Positions 36,139 to 44,904 of a DNA stretch of 64,000 bases are shown piece after piece. Each line of letters starts with the position of its first letter. Positions within the stretch are counted from its first letter, which is position 1. This DNA comes from Streptosporangiales bacterium (GTDB lineage: Bacteria > Actinomycetota > Actinomycetes > Streptosporangiales > WHST01), in contig WHTA01000002.1 in the NCBI GenBank assembly GCA_009379825.1, forward strand, positions 62,001 through 126,000, read 5' to 3'. Under the pieces are notes generated by a model. The model was not told the DNA's origin. It saw only the letters and a list, made by a program, of their open reading frames with translations, and searched no databases. A program made the translations under genes and the position numbers.

Positions 36139-37655
36139 GGCGCGGGGAGCCGGAGCTCGCGGCTGCCACGAACACCGGCGCGCCTGTGCCTGACCCGGTG
36201 GACGCGGTGGCCGTGCCACCGCGCAGGCTGAGCGCGCGCAGCCTGATCGTCGACCCGTTCAGGCGGCTCGGTGCGTTCCTGCTGCCGGTGACCGTCGCGT
36301 TCCTGCTGTCCGGCCACTTCACCGTCGACCGTGCCGCGTTCTACGGGCTCGGCGCCGGGCTGCTGTCCGTCGTCTACTCGGCGGTGCGGTGGCTGACGTT
36401 CCGCTACACCGTCCGCTACGGCCGGCTCGACATCACCTCCGGTCTGCTGCACCGCAGGTCGCGGTCGATCCCGCTGGACCGGATCCGGGGCGTGGACGTC
36501 GCCGCGTCGCCGCTGCACCGGCTGCTGCGGGTCGTCGTGGTGCGCGTGGACGCGGCGGCCGGCGGCAGCGGTCAGGTGGACGAGGGCGTGCTCGACGCGG
36601 TGAGCGTCGCGGAAGGCACGCGGCTGCGGCGGCTGCTGCTTGCGCGGCGGCCCGCGGGCGGCGCCGAGGCGACCGCAGGGGGTGCGGCCACGACCGGTGA
36701 CGTGCTGGCGAAGGTGAAGGCGTCGTGGTTCCTGTACTCACCGCTGACCGGTGCGTACCTGTTCGCCCCGCTGGCCGTGCTCGGCACCGTGTGGGGCTGG
36801 GCCGGGCAGGAACCGTTCAGCGAGCGGCGGGTGATCGGGTGGGCGGAGTGGCTGGCCGGCGACCCGTGGTTGCTCGGGCTCACCGCCGGCTGTCTGCTCC
36901 TGCTCGGCCTGCCGGTCGCGTCGATCGCCGTGACGACGGTGTTGAACTGGGGCTTCACCGTGCGGAGCACCCCGGACGCGCTCAACCTGCAGCGCGGGCT
37001 GCTCACCCGCAGGCACGTGACGCTCGAACGGCGCCGGGTGCGCGGCTGGGAGCTGGTGGAGGCGCTGCCGGCCAGGCCGACGCACAGCGGCCGGCTGCTC
37101 GCCCTGGTCACCGGCCTCAGCGGGCGCTCCCGCGCCGAGCTGCTCCCCGTCGGGCCGGTCGCCGCCATCCGGCTGCTCGCCGGGCAGACCGTCGGCTCGG
37201 TGCCCGGCCCGCTGCGCCGGCACCCGCGGGCCGCGCGGCGGCGACGGCTGTTCCGGGCCGTGGTGCCGTGGCTGCTGGTTACCGGGCTGACCGGCTGGGG
37301 CGGGCAGTTCGGCGCCGCCGCGGTGGCTGCCGTGCTGGCCGTGGTCGGGGTGCCGCTGGCGCTCGACAGGTACCGCTCGCTCGGGCACGCCTACGCGGAC
37401 GGGTTCCTGTGTGTCCGCAGCGGCTCCTGGTCCAGGCGGACCGTCCTGGTGCAGCAGCAGGCCGTGGTCGGGTGGCAGGTGCGGCAGACGTTCTTCCAGC
37501 GCCGGCAGGGCCTCGCCACGCTGGTCGTCGGGGTAGGCGCGGGCAGCGGCGGGTATCGGGCGGTGGACATGGACGCCCGCGCCGCAGGCGAGCTCGCACG
37601 CCAGGTCACGCCGCGCTGGGTGGAGCCGTTCCTGGCGGCGGAGGAGCGTTCCTAG
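36135..37655 (+). CDS. Membrane protein with repeated PH domains (YdbT-like)
   Basis: A 506-residue protein from GTG 36135, translationally coupled to the short PH protein. Three bPH2 modules are visible: YGRLDITSGLLHRRSRSIPL, then STPDALNLQRGLLTRRHVTL, then ADGFLCVRSGSWSRRTVLVQ, each after a pair of hydrophobic helices. Together the two proteins probably form a membrane complex; the function is not established. Its stop overlaps that of sepH, which is encoded on the other strand. Confidence 0.87.
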   Translation: MRRGEPELAAATNTGAPVPDPVDAVAVPPRRLSARSLIVDPFRRLGAFLLPVTVAFLLSGHFTVDRAAFYGLGAGLLSVVYSAVRWLTFRYTVRYGRLDITSGLLHRRSRSIPLDRIRGVDVAASPLHRLLRVVVVRVDAAAGGSGQVDEGVLDAVSVAEGTRLRRLLLARRPAGGAEATAGGAATTGDVLAKVKASWFLYSPLTGAYLFAPLAVLGTVWGWAGQEPFSERRVIGWAEWLAGDPWLLGLTAGCLLLLGLPVASIAVTTVLNWGFTVRSTPDALNLQRGLLTRRHVTLERRRVRGWELVEALPARPTHSGRLLALVTGLSGRSRAELLPVGPVAAIRLLAGQTVGSVPGPLRRHPRAARRRRLFRAVVPWLLVTGLTGWGGQFGAAAVAAVLAVVGVPLALDRYRSLGHAYADGFLCVRSGSWSRRTVLVQQQAVVGWQVRQTFFQRRQGLATLVVGVGAGSGGYRAVDMDARAAGELARQVTPRWVEPFLAAEERS

Positions 37656-38485
37656 TCGCGCTGCCTGCGGGTGCCGAAGATGATCTCGTCCCAGGACGGC
37701 ACCGACGCGCGCTTGGAGCTCTTGTTGTTGTTCTGCTGGCTGGCGATCCGCAGCGGCTCGGTGGTCTGCTCGTCCTGGCTCAGCGGCTCCTGGGTGGGGA
37801 CGCTCACCGTCGGGGCCGCGTCGGCGCCGCCGCTGACGGCGGCCAGCCGCGGCCGCTCGATGACCTCCTCAGGCTCCGGCTCGGCTTCTGCCTGCAGGTG
37901 TGCAGAGCCGTTCGCGCTGACCAGGGTCGCCGCCTCGTCGTCGACCGGGCGTACGTGCCTGGCCGAGACGTCGTAGATCCACTCGGCGGCGCCGGTGCGG
38001 TTCGCCATCTTGTAGTGCAGGCGCACCTTCCAGCTGCCGTCGTCGCGCCGCCACGCGTCCCACTCCTGGTCCTCGGGAGCCACCCCGCGCGCCTGCAACC
38101 GCTGGCGCACCAGCTCACCGAGCTCGGGTCCCGGCTGCGACTCGCCGGGCCGGCGCACGGCGGTACGTTGCGCCACCTCGGCGATGTGCATGCGTTCACG
38201 GATCACCGGGGTCGCGAACGCCTCGATGCGCTCGAGCGGCAACCCGGCGGCGCTCGCCACCTCTTCCGGGCTCTGGCCGCCGCGAATACGTGCTTGAATC
38301 TCCTTCGGGCGCACCGTGGTCTCCATCTGCGTCTCTGGCCGCCCGCTACGCTCGTGGTCGCCTCGGACGGCTGCCCGGACACGTCCGTCGATGGGTACGC
38401 GGAAGTGGGCGCCTGTCGCGTCGGGGGCGGCGAGGAGCAGGAACTCCCCGTCGTCGCTGATCCCGACCAGGCGCAACTCCTGCAT
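37652..38485 (-). CDS. sepH: Cell division protein SepH (DUF3071)
   Basis: A 277-residue protein from ATG 38485 with GGAGG 5 bases upstream. The N-terminal DUF3071 domain (MQELRLVGISDDGEFLLLAA) contains the HTH-like IQARIRGGQSPEEVASAAGL, then LPLERIEAFATPVIRERMHI. The C-terminal half is low-complexity and ends with the conserved SVPSWDEIIFGTRR box. Known SepH binds FtsZ and promotes Z-ring assembly in actinobacteria. It is divergent from the transglycosylase gene; GTAGTCGACTAC (38501-38512), a 12-bp palindrome, lies just upstream. Confidence 0.93.
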   Translation of the reverse strand: MQELRLVGISDDGEFLLLAAPDATGAHFRVPIDGRVRAAVRGDHERSGRPETQMETTVRPKEIQARIRGGQSPEEVASAAGLPLERIEAFATPVIRERMHIAEVAQRTAVRRPGESQPGPELGELVRQRLQARGVAPEDQEWDAWRRDDGSWKVRLHYKMANRTGAAEWIYDVSARHVRPVDDEAATLVSANGSAHLQAEAEPEPEEVIERPRLAAVSGGADAAPTVSVPTQEPLSQDEQTTEPLRIASQQNNNKSSKRASVPSWDEIIFGTRRQRD

Positions 38486-38610
38486 ACTGGCCTCCGGACG
38501 GTAGTCGACTACGAGTAGCAGTCTCTCTGGTCTGTCTCGCCCACTACTACAACCGCGCCCGGCGAGTCGCAAAGTCGACAAACCGATGCAGTGCCAGGGG
38601 GTGAACGCCG

Positions 38611-39735
38611 GTGCCGGAAAGGCACGCCGGGTGGCCGGTAGTAGTCGTTGCGACGCTCTGTGCGACCACTCTGGTGGCGGCGGTCACGGTGCTCGTCGCG
38701 GACCTGCGCGGGCACACCATCCGGCCGGACGAACGGGCGGCCACCGGCAGCGCGTCGAGCACCACGGCCGACGACCCGGGGGTGGCACCGCTGAACCGGG
38801 TGGTGACGCCCGACCTGCTCGTGGTGTCGCCGCGCCGGATCTCGCCGGCGGCGGTCGCCGAGGTGGAGCGCTCGCGGACGGTCACCGAGACGTTGCGGGT
38901 GCGGGCCGGACGGGTGCGGCTGGGGTCGAAGCGCGCCGGGTTGCTCGGCGTGGACCCGTCGGTGTTCCGCGCCTGGACGCCGTTGGCCTCGGCGAAGTCG
39001 GACGCGTTGTGGCGCGCGCTCGCCCACGACCAGCTGGTGCTGAGCTTCGCCGCGCGCGACGCCCACCGGGTGGGCCTGGACAGGACCTACCCGGTGACCG
39101 GGTCGCGGACGCTGCCGATGCGCCTCGGCGGGGTGGCCGAGCTGCGGCTGGCCGGCGTCGACGGGCTGGTGACGGAACCGACGGCGGACGGGCTCGGCCT
39201 GACCGCGGACACCGGCATGCTGGTGAACGCGCCCGCAGTGCCGATGCCGGTGCTGAAGCGGCTCGTACGGAAGGCGGTCGGCGCGGACGCGCGGCTGGTC
39301 CGGCTGCGGCCGCAGGCAACCGCAGGCCCACGCCCGGAGCGCGGCGACGGCACCGCGGCGGCCGACTCGTACCGCGAGCTGTACGAGTTCGCCGCCAGCC
39401 GCTGCACCGGCCTGTCGTGGACCGTACTGGCGGCGATCGGGCAGGTGGAAAGCGGGCACGGCCGCAACATGGGCCCGTCGAGCGCGGGTGCGCTCGGTCC
39501 GATGCAGTTCATGCCGGCGACCTGGCGGTCGTACGGGGTGGACGGCGACGGTGACGGCGACCGCGACGTCTGGGACCCGCGCGACGCGGTGCCGGCGGCC
39601 GCCGACTACCTCTGCGCGAGCGGTGCCGGCGACGGTGGGCGGTCGCTGTACCGCGCGGTCTACGCGTACAACCACTCGGACGCGTACGTACGCGAGGTGC
39701 TGGCCACGGCCGCCGTCTACGCCGCGTCAGGATGA
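38611..39735 (+). CDS. Lytic transglycosylase (SLT/GH23 domain)
   Basis: A 374-residue protein from GTG 38611 (AGGGG 10 bases upstream). A signal anchor (VVVVATLCATTLVAAVTVLV) is followed by a variable region of about 190 residues. The C-terminal SLT domain has the catalytic Glu in AAIGQVESGHGRNMGPSSAG, with ALGPMQFMPATWRSYG and YAYNHSDAYVREVL. It cleaves peptidoglycan glycan strands outside the membrane. Divergent from sepH, which suggests a cell division context. Confidence 0.9.
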   Translation: MPERHAGWPVVVVATLCATTLVAAVTVLVADLRGHTIRPDERAATGSASSTTADDPGVAPLNRVVTPDLLVVSPRRISPAAVAEVERSRTVTETLRVRAGRVRLGSKRAGLLGVDPSVFRAWTPLASAKSDALWRALAHDQLVLSFAARDAHRVGLDRTYPVTGSRTLPMRLGGVAELRLAGVDGLVTEPTADGLGLTADTGMLVNAPAVPMPVLKRLVRKAVGADARLVRLRPQATAGPRPERGDGTAAADSYRELYEFAASRCTGLSWTVLAAIGQVESGHGRNMGPSSAGALGPMQFMPATWRSYGVDGDGDGDRDVWDPRDAVPAAADYLCASGAGDGGRSLYRAVYAYNHSDAYVREVLATAAVYAASG

Positions 39736-39791
39736 CTGCACGAGTACCGGTCGACCTGAAGTGACGGTGGTCACGGTGGTTTCATGGGGGT

Positions 39792-40814
39792 ATGGCCGAA
39801 GCGGGCTACGACGCCGTCCTACTCGTCTCGTTCGGTGGCCCTGAGGGTCCCGACGACGTCATGCCGTTCCTGGAGAACGTCACCCGCGGCCGCGGCGTGC
39901 CCAGGGAACGCCTGCTCGAGGTCGCGGAGCACTACCATCACTTCGGCGGGGTGAGCCCGATCAACGGGCAGTGCCGTGACCTGCTCGCCGCGCTGCGCGC
40001 GGACTTCGCCGGCGCGGGTCTGGACCTGCCGTTCTACTGGGGGAACAGGAACTGGCACCCGCTGCTGCCGGACACGCTGCGCGAGATGGCCGCCGACGGC
40101 GTACGCAACGCGCTGGCGTTCGTGACCTCGGCGTACCAGTCGTACTCGTCGTGCTGCGTGTACCTGGAGGACATCGAGCGGGCCCGCGCCGAGGTCGGTC
40201 CGGACGCGCCTGCGGTGGCGAAGCTCCGGCCGTTCTACGACCACCCGGGTTTCATCGAGCCGATGGTGCGGCTGACCCGCGAGCAGCTGCTGGACCTGCC
40301 TGCGGCCGACCGTGCCGCCGCGCGGCTGGTGTTCGTCGCGCACAGCATCCCGACGTCGATGGCAGAGGCGAGCGGGCCGTCCGGCGGCGCGTACCCGGCG
40401 CAGGTGCACGAGGCGGCCAGGCTGGTGGCCGAGGCGGTCGGCGGCCACGACTGGGACGTGGCCTGGTGCAGCCGCAGCGGGTCGCCGAGCCAGCCCTGGC
40501 TGGAGCCGGACGTCTGTGACCACCTGGTCGAGCTGCGCGACAAGGGCGTGCGGTCGGTGGCGATCGTGCCGGTAGGGTTCGTCTCCGACCACATGGAGGT
40601 CATCTACGACCTCGACACCGAGGCGCTGGACAAGGCGGCGGAGCTCGGCATGAGCGCCGTGCGGGTGCCTTCGGTCGGGGTGGCGCCCGAGTTCGTCGCC
40701 ATGGTGCGGGAGCTGGTGCACGAGCGGTTGGACCCGAGCACGCCGCGGCGGTCGCTCGGCCGGCTGGGGCCGGCCGCCGACAAGTGCGCGCCCGGCTGCT
40801 GCCGCGCGAAGTAA
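39792..40814 (+). CDS. hemH: Ferrochelatase (coproporphyrin III type)
   Basis: A 340-residue protein from ATG 39792. The chelatase fold is shown by YDAVLLVSFGGPEGPDDVMP, ALAFVTSAYQSYSSCCVYLE, VFVAHSIPTSMA (metal-binding His) and VAIVPVGFVSDHMEVIYDLD. Extra cysteines (SSCC internally, KCAPGCC at the C-terminus) match the [2Fe-2S]-binding actinobacterial ferrochelatases. In these organisms it inserts iron into coproporphyrin III (CpfC). Its stop is 2 bases from the convergent LysR gene. Confidence 0.92.
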   Translation: MAEAGYDAVLLVSFGGPEGPDDVMPFLENVTRGRGVPRERLLEVAEHYHHFGGVSPINGQCRDLLAALRADFAGAGLDLPFYWGNRNWHPLLPDTLREMAADGVRNALAFVTSAYQSYSSCCVYLEDIERARAEVGPDAPAVAKLRPFYDHPGFIEPMVRLTREQLLDLPAADRAAARLVFVAHSIPTSMAEASGPSGGAYPAQVHEAARLVAEAVGGHDWDVAWCSRSGSPSQPWLEPDVCDHLVELRDKGVRSVAIVPVGFVSDHMEVIYDLDTEALDKAAELGMSAVRVPSVGVAPEFVAMVRELVHERLDPSTPRRSLGRLGPAADKCAPGCCRAK

Positions 40815-40816
40815 CG

Positions 40817-41776
40817 TCAACGGTCCAGCCAGCGGGTGCCCGCCGGGATGTCCGGCCGCTCCTCGGTGCAGGCGATGTGGTCGAGCAGCAGCCGTGCCGG
40901 GCCGGTGAGCGGCCGGTCGCTGGGGTACATCAGGCCGAGCCGCCGCTCCACCACCGGCTCTTCGAGCAGCTGGCTGTGCACACCGGCGAAGTCGATCAGC
41001 GGCAGCACGAGCGACGGCACGGTCGCGACGCCGAGGCCCGCGGCGACGATGCCGCCGAGCGCCGGGATGGTCGCGACCTCGAAGACCGTGTGCGGCACCA
41101 GGCCCAACCGGCTGAACGTCGCGCTCGCGAGCTGCCGCACGCTGCTGTCGTCCGGCAGCGACGTGATGGCGTGCTCGGCCGCGTCCGCCCAGCTGACCTG
41201 GGTGGCGGCGGCCAGCTCGTGGTCCGGCCGGCAGGTCAGCTGGAAGTCGTCGCCGATCAACGGGTGCCGCGCGAGGCCCTCGCGGCGGTCCCACAGCAGC
41301 GAGATCGCGACGTCGGCCTTCGCGGCGAGCACCAGCTGGACGTTGGCCTCGTCCGGGCCGTCGATCATCTTGACCGTCACGTCCGGGTAGCGCGCGGCGA
41401 ACGACGAGACGATCTGGGGTAGCACGACGGCCGTGACCGAGGGGATGGCGGCGATGGTGACGGTGCCCGCCGAGCCGCCGCAGTACCTGTCGTAGCGCCG
41501 GAGCTCGGTGGCGTGGGTGCTTGAGATGACCGTCGCCACCTCGAGGAAGGCGTGCCCCTCGGCGGTGAGGTCGAGCCGGCGCCCGGTGCGTTCGAAGAGC
41601 CGGTGCCCGAGGTGTCGCTCGAGTGCGGCGATGGTGCGGCTGAGTGCCGGCTGGGAGACGCGTAGGGCGCGGGCGGCGGCGGAGAAGTTGCGTGCCCGTT
41701 CGACCTCCAGGAATGCCCGGATCTCACGAATCGACGGGCGATCGTCATCCACGCACGGACTATAACAAGAGTGCAT
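40817..41776 (-). CDS. LysR family regulator of the catabolic cluster
   Basis: A 319-residue protein; ATG 41776 is used, with GTG 41752 as an alternative, and neither has a clear ribosome-binding site. The N-terminal HTH reads AFLEVERARNFSAAARALRV, then SQPALSRTIAALERHLGHRL, and a type 2 periplasmic-binding-like effector domain follows. It is divergent from the Rieske gene, and the 125-base gap holds palindromes. It is the obvious candidate to activate the catabolic operon in response to its substrate. Confidence 0.92.
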   Translation of the reverse strand: MHSCYSPCVDDDRPSIREIRAFLEVERARNFSAAARALRVSQPALSRTIAALERHLGHRLFERTGRRLDLTAEGHAFLEVATVISSTHATELRRYDRYCGGSAGTVTIAAIPSVTAVVLPQIVSSFAARYPDVTVKMIDGPDEANVQLVLAAKADVAISLLWDRREGLARHPLIGDDFQLTCRPDHELAAATQVSWADAAEHAITSLPDDSSVRQLASATFSRLGLVPHTVFEVATIPALGGIVAAGLGVATVPSLVLPLIDFAGVHSQLLEEPVVERRLGLMYPSDRPLTGPARLLLDHIACTEERPDIPAGTRWLDR

Positions 41777-41788
41777 GATTCAACGCGA

Positions 41789-41816
41789 AATTTATGTTGG
41801 ATTTGACAGATAAATT
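41789..41816. promoter_or_regulatory. Probable LysR operator, AATTTAT-N14-ATAAATT
   Basis: Perfect 7-bp half-sites (41789-41795 and 41810-41816) separated by 14 bases, in an unusually AT-rich patch between the divergent LysR and Rieske genes. A TTGACA (41803-41808) lies within it, but no -10 at 17 bases is evident. The layout suits LysR-type control of the cluster. Confidence 0.62.
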
Positions 41817-41863
41817 CCGCCTAATCTCAGGACACCGTCTGCGAGGACTCCGCCGTCGCCTCG

Positions 41864-41880
41864 CAGTGAATCACTGTGAT
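41864..41880. promoter_or_regulatory. Overlapping palindromes just before the Rieske ribosome-binding site
   Basis: CAGTGA-A-TCACTG (41864-41876) is a perfect palindrome and overlaps ATCAC-T-GTGAT (41870-41880), another one. They end 6 bases before the GGAGGTGA site (41887-41894). They may bind a second regulator or form a leader hairpin. Confidence 0.5.
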
Positions 41881-41901
41881 CGACCCGGAGGTGATTCGCG
41901 A

Positions 41902-42267
41902 GTGCAGGACTACTTTGTCGGCAATTTCTCGGAGCTCAGCGAAGACAACCGCAAACTCGTCACCATTGCCGGCGAGGAGATAGTCGTCTTCCGTCACCGG
42001 GACACGGTATATGCGCTGGAAAACCGCTGTTTGCACATGGGTGGCCCGATCGCCGAAGGGCTGCTCGTGGACCGGGTGGAGAGCGTGGTCGACGAGGAAG
42101 GCAACGACCTCGGTGACCGGTTCTCCGACGACGTCACGCACGTCGTGTGCCCGTGGCACGGCTGGGAGTACGACATCGCGTCCGGCAGGTGTGCGGCGCT
42201 CCCGCGGCTGCGCCTGCGGACGTATCCGACCGACGTGCGTGAGGGGCAGGTCTATGTCCGACGATGA
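41902..42267 (+). CDS. Rieske [2Fe-2S] protein with an enlarged cluster loop
   Basis: A 121-residue protein from GTG 41902, 7 bases after a perfect GGAGGTGA site. Cluster ligands are C43/H45 (CLHMGGP) and C83/H86 (CPWHGWEYD). The 37 residues between H45 and C83 exceed the roughly 16-20 usual for Rieske ferredoxins; the extra part (VDRVESVVDEEGNDLGDRFS) is acidic. No oxygenase subunit is encoded nearby, so its partner is unclear; the co-encoded amidohydrolase is one possibility. First gene of the catabolic operon; it overlaps the next by 14 bases. Confidence 0.88.
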   Translation: MQDYFVGNFSELSEDNRKLVTIAGEEIVVFRHRDTVYALENRCLHMGGPIAEGLLVDRVESVVDEEGNDLGDRFSDDVTHVVCPWHGWEYDIASGRCAALPRLRLRTYPTDVREGQVYVRR

Positions 42268-42556
42268 CGGTGCGTCACTGCGAGCCGATGAGGTGTCGAC
42301 ACTCGGCCTGCTGGCCGAACGGGTGGCGAGGGCCTCGCCCGAGGTGGTGCTCCCCGACGACGTGTTGCGGCAGCTGTTCACCGCGGCCGTCACGCAGTAC
42401 TCGGCGCGATACGAGCAGGAACCGGACACGCCACCCCTGGTCGCCGCGGACGTCACGGCGACCGACGTCGCCACGTGCTCCATCGAGATGTTGAAGGTCG
42501 TCGACCTGCAGCTCTTCGAGCTCACCTTGTGGGGCAGCCGGATACCGCAGGACTAG
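42254..42556 (+). CDS. 100-residue protein of unknown function in the catabolic operon
   Basis: Starts at ATG 42254 inside the Rieske gene, with GAGGGGCAGG just upstream. The product (MSDDDGASLRADEVSTLGLL ...) is acidic, helical and soluble, with CSIEMLKVVDLQLFELTLWG near the end. It is encoded between the Rieske and amidohydrolase genes and is tightly coupled to the former. It may be a small subunit or chaperone of one of them. No family is recognised. Confidence 0.75.
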   Translation: MSDDDGASLRADEVSTLGLLAERVARASPEVVLPDDVLRQLFTAAVTQYSARYEQEPDTPPLVAADVTATDVATCSIEMLKVVDLQLFELTLWGSRIPQD

Positions 42557-42567
42557 CAGGAGGCGCA

Positions 42568-43821
42568 ATGGAGCACGACACGGTCACCGGGTCGGCCGCG
42601 GCCCGGGTCGAGGACCTCGAGGTCGCCGACCCGACGACGTTCCACACGTCGAAGCACCTCTCGCACGCGCGCCAGCAGGCGGAGGAGCGCAACTACGGGG
42701 ATCTCCTCATCGTGGACGCGGACGCGCACCACTACGAGACGGAGTCGTGGCCCGACATCGTCAAGTACATCGAGGACCCGGTGCTGCGCTACCGCGCCCA
42801 ACACGGGGGTGCGGGCGGTGCGCAGTACGGCTCGCCGAACGCGTTGCTGATCGACCCGGCGCTCGACCAGAGCCACTCCGGCCGGATCGTGCGGTACCAG
42901 CGGCGGCGGCACGAGCGCGGCACGTCGCAGGACCGGCCGCGCGACGTCGACCTGATCCGCCGGGAGATGGAGAGCATCGGCATCGACTACCAGGTCGTCT
43001 TCCCGACCCCGATGCTCGACCTGGGCATGCACCCTGACTCCCGGATGGAGAACGCGCTCAGCTGGGCGTACACCCGCTGGCTGACGGAGGAGGTGCTGCC
43101 GCACGAGCCGCGCATCCGCACCATGATCTACCTGCCGTTCAACGACCCGAAGGCGTCGCTGCGCGCGGTGGAGACGTTCGGTGACCGGCCGGGAGTGGCG
43201 GGCTTCATGGTGACGGCCGCGCGCTACCGCGCCGTGCACGACAACGCGTACAGCAGCGTGTACCGCGCGATCGAGGAGTCCGGGCTGCCGCTCGGCTTCC
43301 ACGCCGCGATCTTCAACCGCGACCGGCTGCTCGAGGGGATGAACCGGTTCCTCTCGGCGCACGCCATCGGGTTCGTGCTGCACAACCTGATCCATCTCAC
43401 GAACATCGTCATCAACGGCATTCCCGAGCGGTTCCCGCGGCTGAAGATCATCTGGATCGAGTCCGGGCTGGCCTGGCTGCCGTTCATCATGCAGCGCCTG
43501 GACAACGAGTACATGATGCGGACCTCGGAGGCGCCGCTGCTGAAGAAGCTGCCGAGCGAGTACATCAGGGACAGCTTCTACTTCACCACCCAGCCGATGG
43601 AGATGCACGACCTGCGGGCGCTCGAGGTCACGTTCGACATGATCAACGCGGAGACCCAGCTGCTGTTCGCTTCCGACTACCCGCACTGGGACTTCAACCT
43701 GCCGAGCACCATCTACGACCTGCCGTTCCTGTCCGAGAAGGCGAAGCACCGGATTCTCGGACAGAACGCCGCCGAGCTGTTCAAGCTGCCAGAGTCGAGC
43801 ACGCCTTCCTCCGCAACGTAG
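42568..43821 (+). CDS. Amidohydrolase-2 family protein (ACMSD/decarboxylase-like)
   Basis: A 417-residue protein from ATG 42568 (GCAGGAGG upstream). LLIVDADAHHYETESWPDIV corresponds to the first metal-binding strand (D-x-H-like), GFHAAIFNRD to the second, and LFASDYPHWDFNLPS to the final Asp metal ligand, the pattern of the amidohydrolase_2 (TIM-barrel) group. Members decarboxylate or hydrolyse aromatic and related acids with one divalent metal. The N-terminal 40 residues are additional. Neighbouring Rieske, dehydrogenase and importer genes suggest one degradative pathway. The substrate is unknown. Confidence 0.87.
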   Translation: MEHDTVTGSAAARVEDLEVADPTTFHTSKHLSHARQQAEERNYGDLLIVDADAHHYETESWPDIVKYIEDPVLRYRAQHGGAGGAQYGSPNALLIDPALDQSHSGRIVRYQRRRHERGTSQDRPRDVDLIRREMESIGIDYQVVFPTPMLDLGMHPDSRMENALSWAYTRWLTEEVLPHEPRIRTMIYLPFNDPKASLRAVETFGDRPGVAGFMVTAARYRAVHDNAYSSVYRAIEESGLPLGFHAAIFNRDRLLEGMNRFLSAHAIGFVLHNLIHLTNIVINGIPERFPRLKIIWIESGLAWLPFIMQRLDNEYMMRTSEAPLLKKLPSEYIRDSFYFTTQPMEMHDLRALEVTFDMINAETQLLFASDYPHWDFNLPSTIYDLPFLSEKAKHRILGQNAAELFKLPESSTPSSAT

Positions 43822-43834
43822 CCCTGGAGGGACC

Positions 43835-44884
43835 ATGAGAGTACGGTTCAAGCACCTGTTCACCGCGGTGCTTGCCAGTGCCGTCGTCGCGTCCATGACG
43901 GCATGTGCGGGCGGGGGGACGGAGACCACCGCGGACGGCAAGCAGAAGATCAAGGTCACGTTGACGTCGACGGCGTTGTCGTCCGCGCCGGTGCTGGCCG
44001 CGATCGCCGAGGACACCTTCGCCGACCACGACCTGGCCGTGGAGTGGACCGAGGTCGGCGGCGACTCCACCAAGGCGATCGCCACGGTCACCCGCGGCCA
44101 GGCGGAGTTCGCCACGGCCGGCACGGCGACCGCGCTCGACAGCATGAAGGAGGGCCTGCCGTTACGGCTGATCTCCAACGTCGAACGACCCGCGCTGACC
44201 GTCGCGCTGCGGAAGAACGTCGCCGACCGGGTGGAGAAGGAGACCGGCGTGACGCCGGACTCACCGATCGAGGAGCGGGTGCAGGCGTTGAAGGGGCTGA
44301 AGTTCGGCGCGCACCCGCCGGGTGCCACGAACTACACGCTGCTGCGCGCGATCCTCGACAAGTACGACGTGGACGCGACCGAGGACCTCAAGCTGCTGCC
44401 CTCGGACCAGCGGACGGTGGCGTCGTCGCTGAAGGCGGGCAAGTTCGACGCCGCCATGTGGTCCGCCGGGCCGTTGGAGACGCTCGGCGACGACGAGGCC
44501 GTGGAGTGGATCGCCACGGCCGACGGTGACCTGGGCGGCTTCAAGGACTACCTCTACATGGGTGCGGTCGCGTCCAAGGAGATGCTCGAGAGCGATCCGG
44601 AGCTCACCGAGAAGTTCGTCGCGTCGCTGCGCGACGGCGCGAAGCTGGTGCTCGCCGACGACGCGGCCACCCGCGCCGCGGTGAAGAAGAAGTTCTTCCC
44701 CACCCTGAGCAAGGACGTGTACGAGCGGACCTGGAAGTCGGCGAAGGAGGCGACGGTGCCGTCGCAGGGCTTCACCACCAGGGAGTTCGAGTACACCATC
44801 GACCTCACGAAGAGCGTCTACAAGCGCGACTACAGCAAGCTCTCGTTCACCGAGATCGTCCCCAAGTTCGCCCGGGCGGAGTAG
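43835..44884 (+). CDS. NitT/TauT-type ABC transporter substrate-binding lipoprotein
   Basis: A 349-residue protein from ATG 43835 with GGAGGG adjacent. The signal sequence (FTAVLASAVVASMTAC) ends in a lipobox with C24. The mature part is an NMT1/SsuA-like binding protein: LTSTALSSAPVLAAIAEDTF, RGQAEFATAGTATALDSMKE, GLKFGAHPPGATNYTLLRAI. It captures a small organic compound outside the cell for the ATPase and permease encoded next. Confidence 0.9.
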   Translation: MRVRFKHLFTAVLASAVVASMTACAGGGTETTADGKQKIKVTLTSTALSSAPVLAAIAEDTFADHDLAVEWTEVGGDSTKAIATVTRGQAEFATAGTATALDSMKEGLPLRLISNVERPALTVALRKNVADRVEKETGVTPDSPIEERVQALKGLKFGAHPPGATNYTLLRAILDKYDVDATEDLKLLPSDQRTVASSLKAGKFDAAMWSAGPLETLGDDEAVEWIATADGDLGGFKDYLYMGAVASKEMLESDPELTEKFVASLRDGAKLVLADDAATRAAVKKKFFPTLSKDVYERTWKSAKEATVPSQGFTTREFEYTIDLTKSVYKRDYSKLSFTEIVPKFARAE

Positions 44885-44904
44885 GGCAGAGGAGGCGAGG
44901 GCGC

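Noticed and set aside
41803-41827. A sigma-70 promoter TTGACA plus TAATCT before the Rieske gene
   Set aside because: The spacing is only about 13 bases; it is not convincing without a transcription start.
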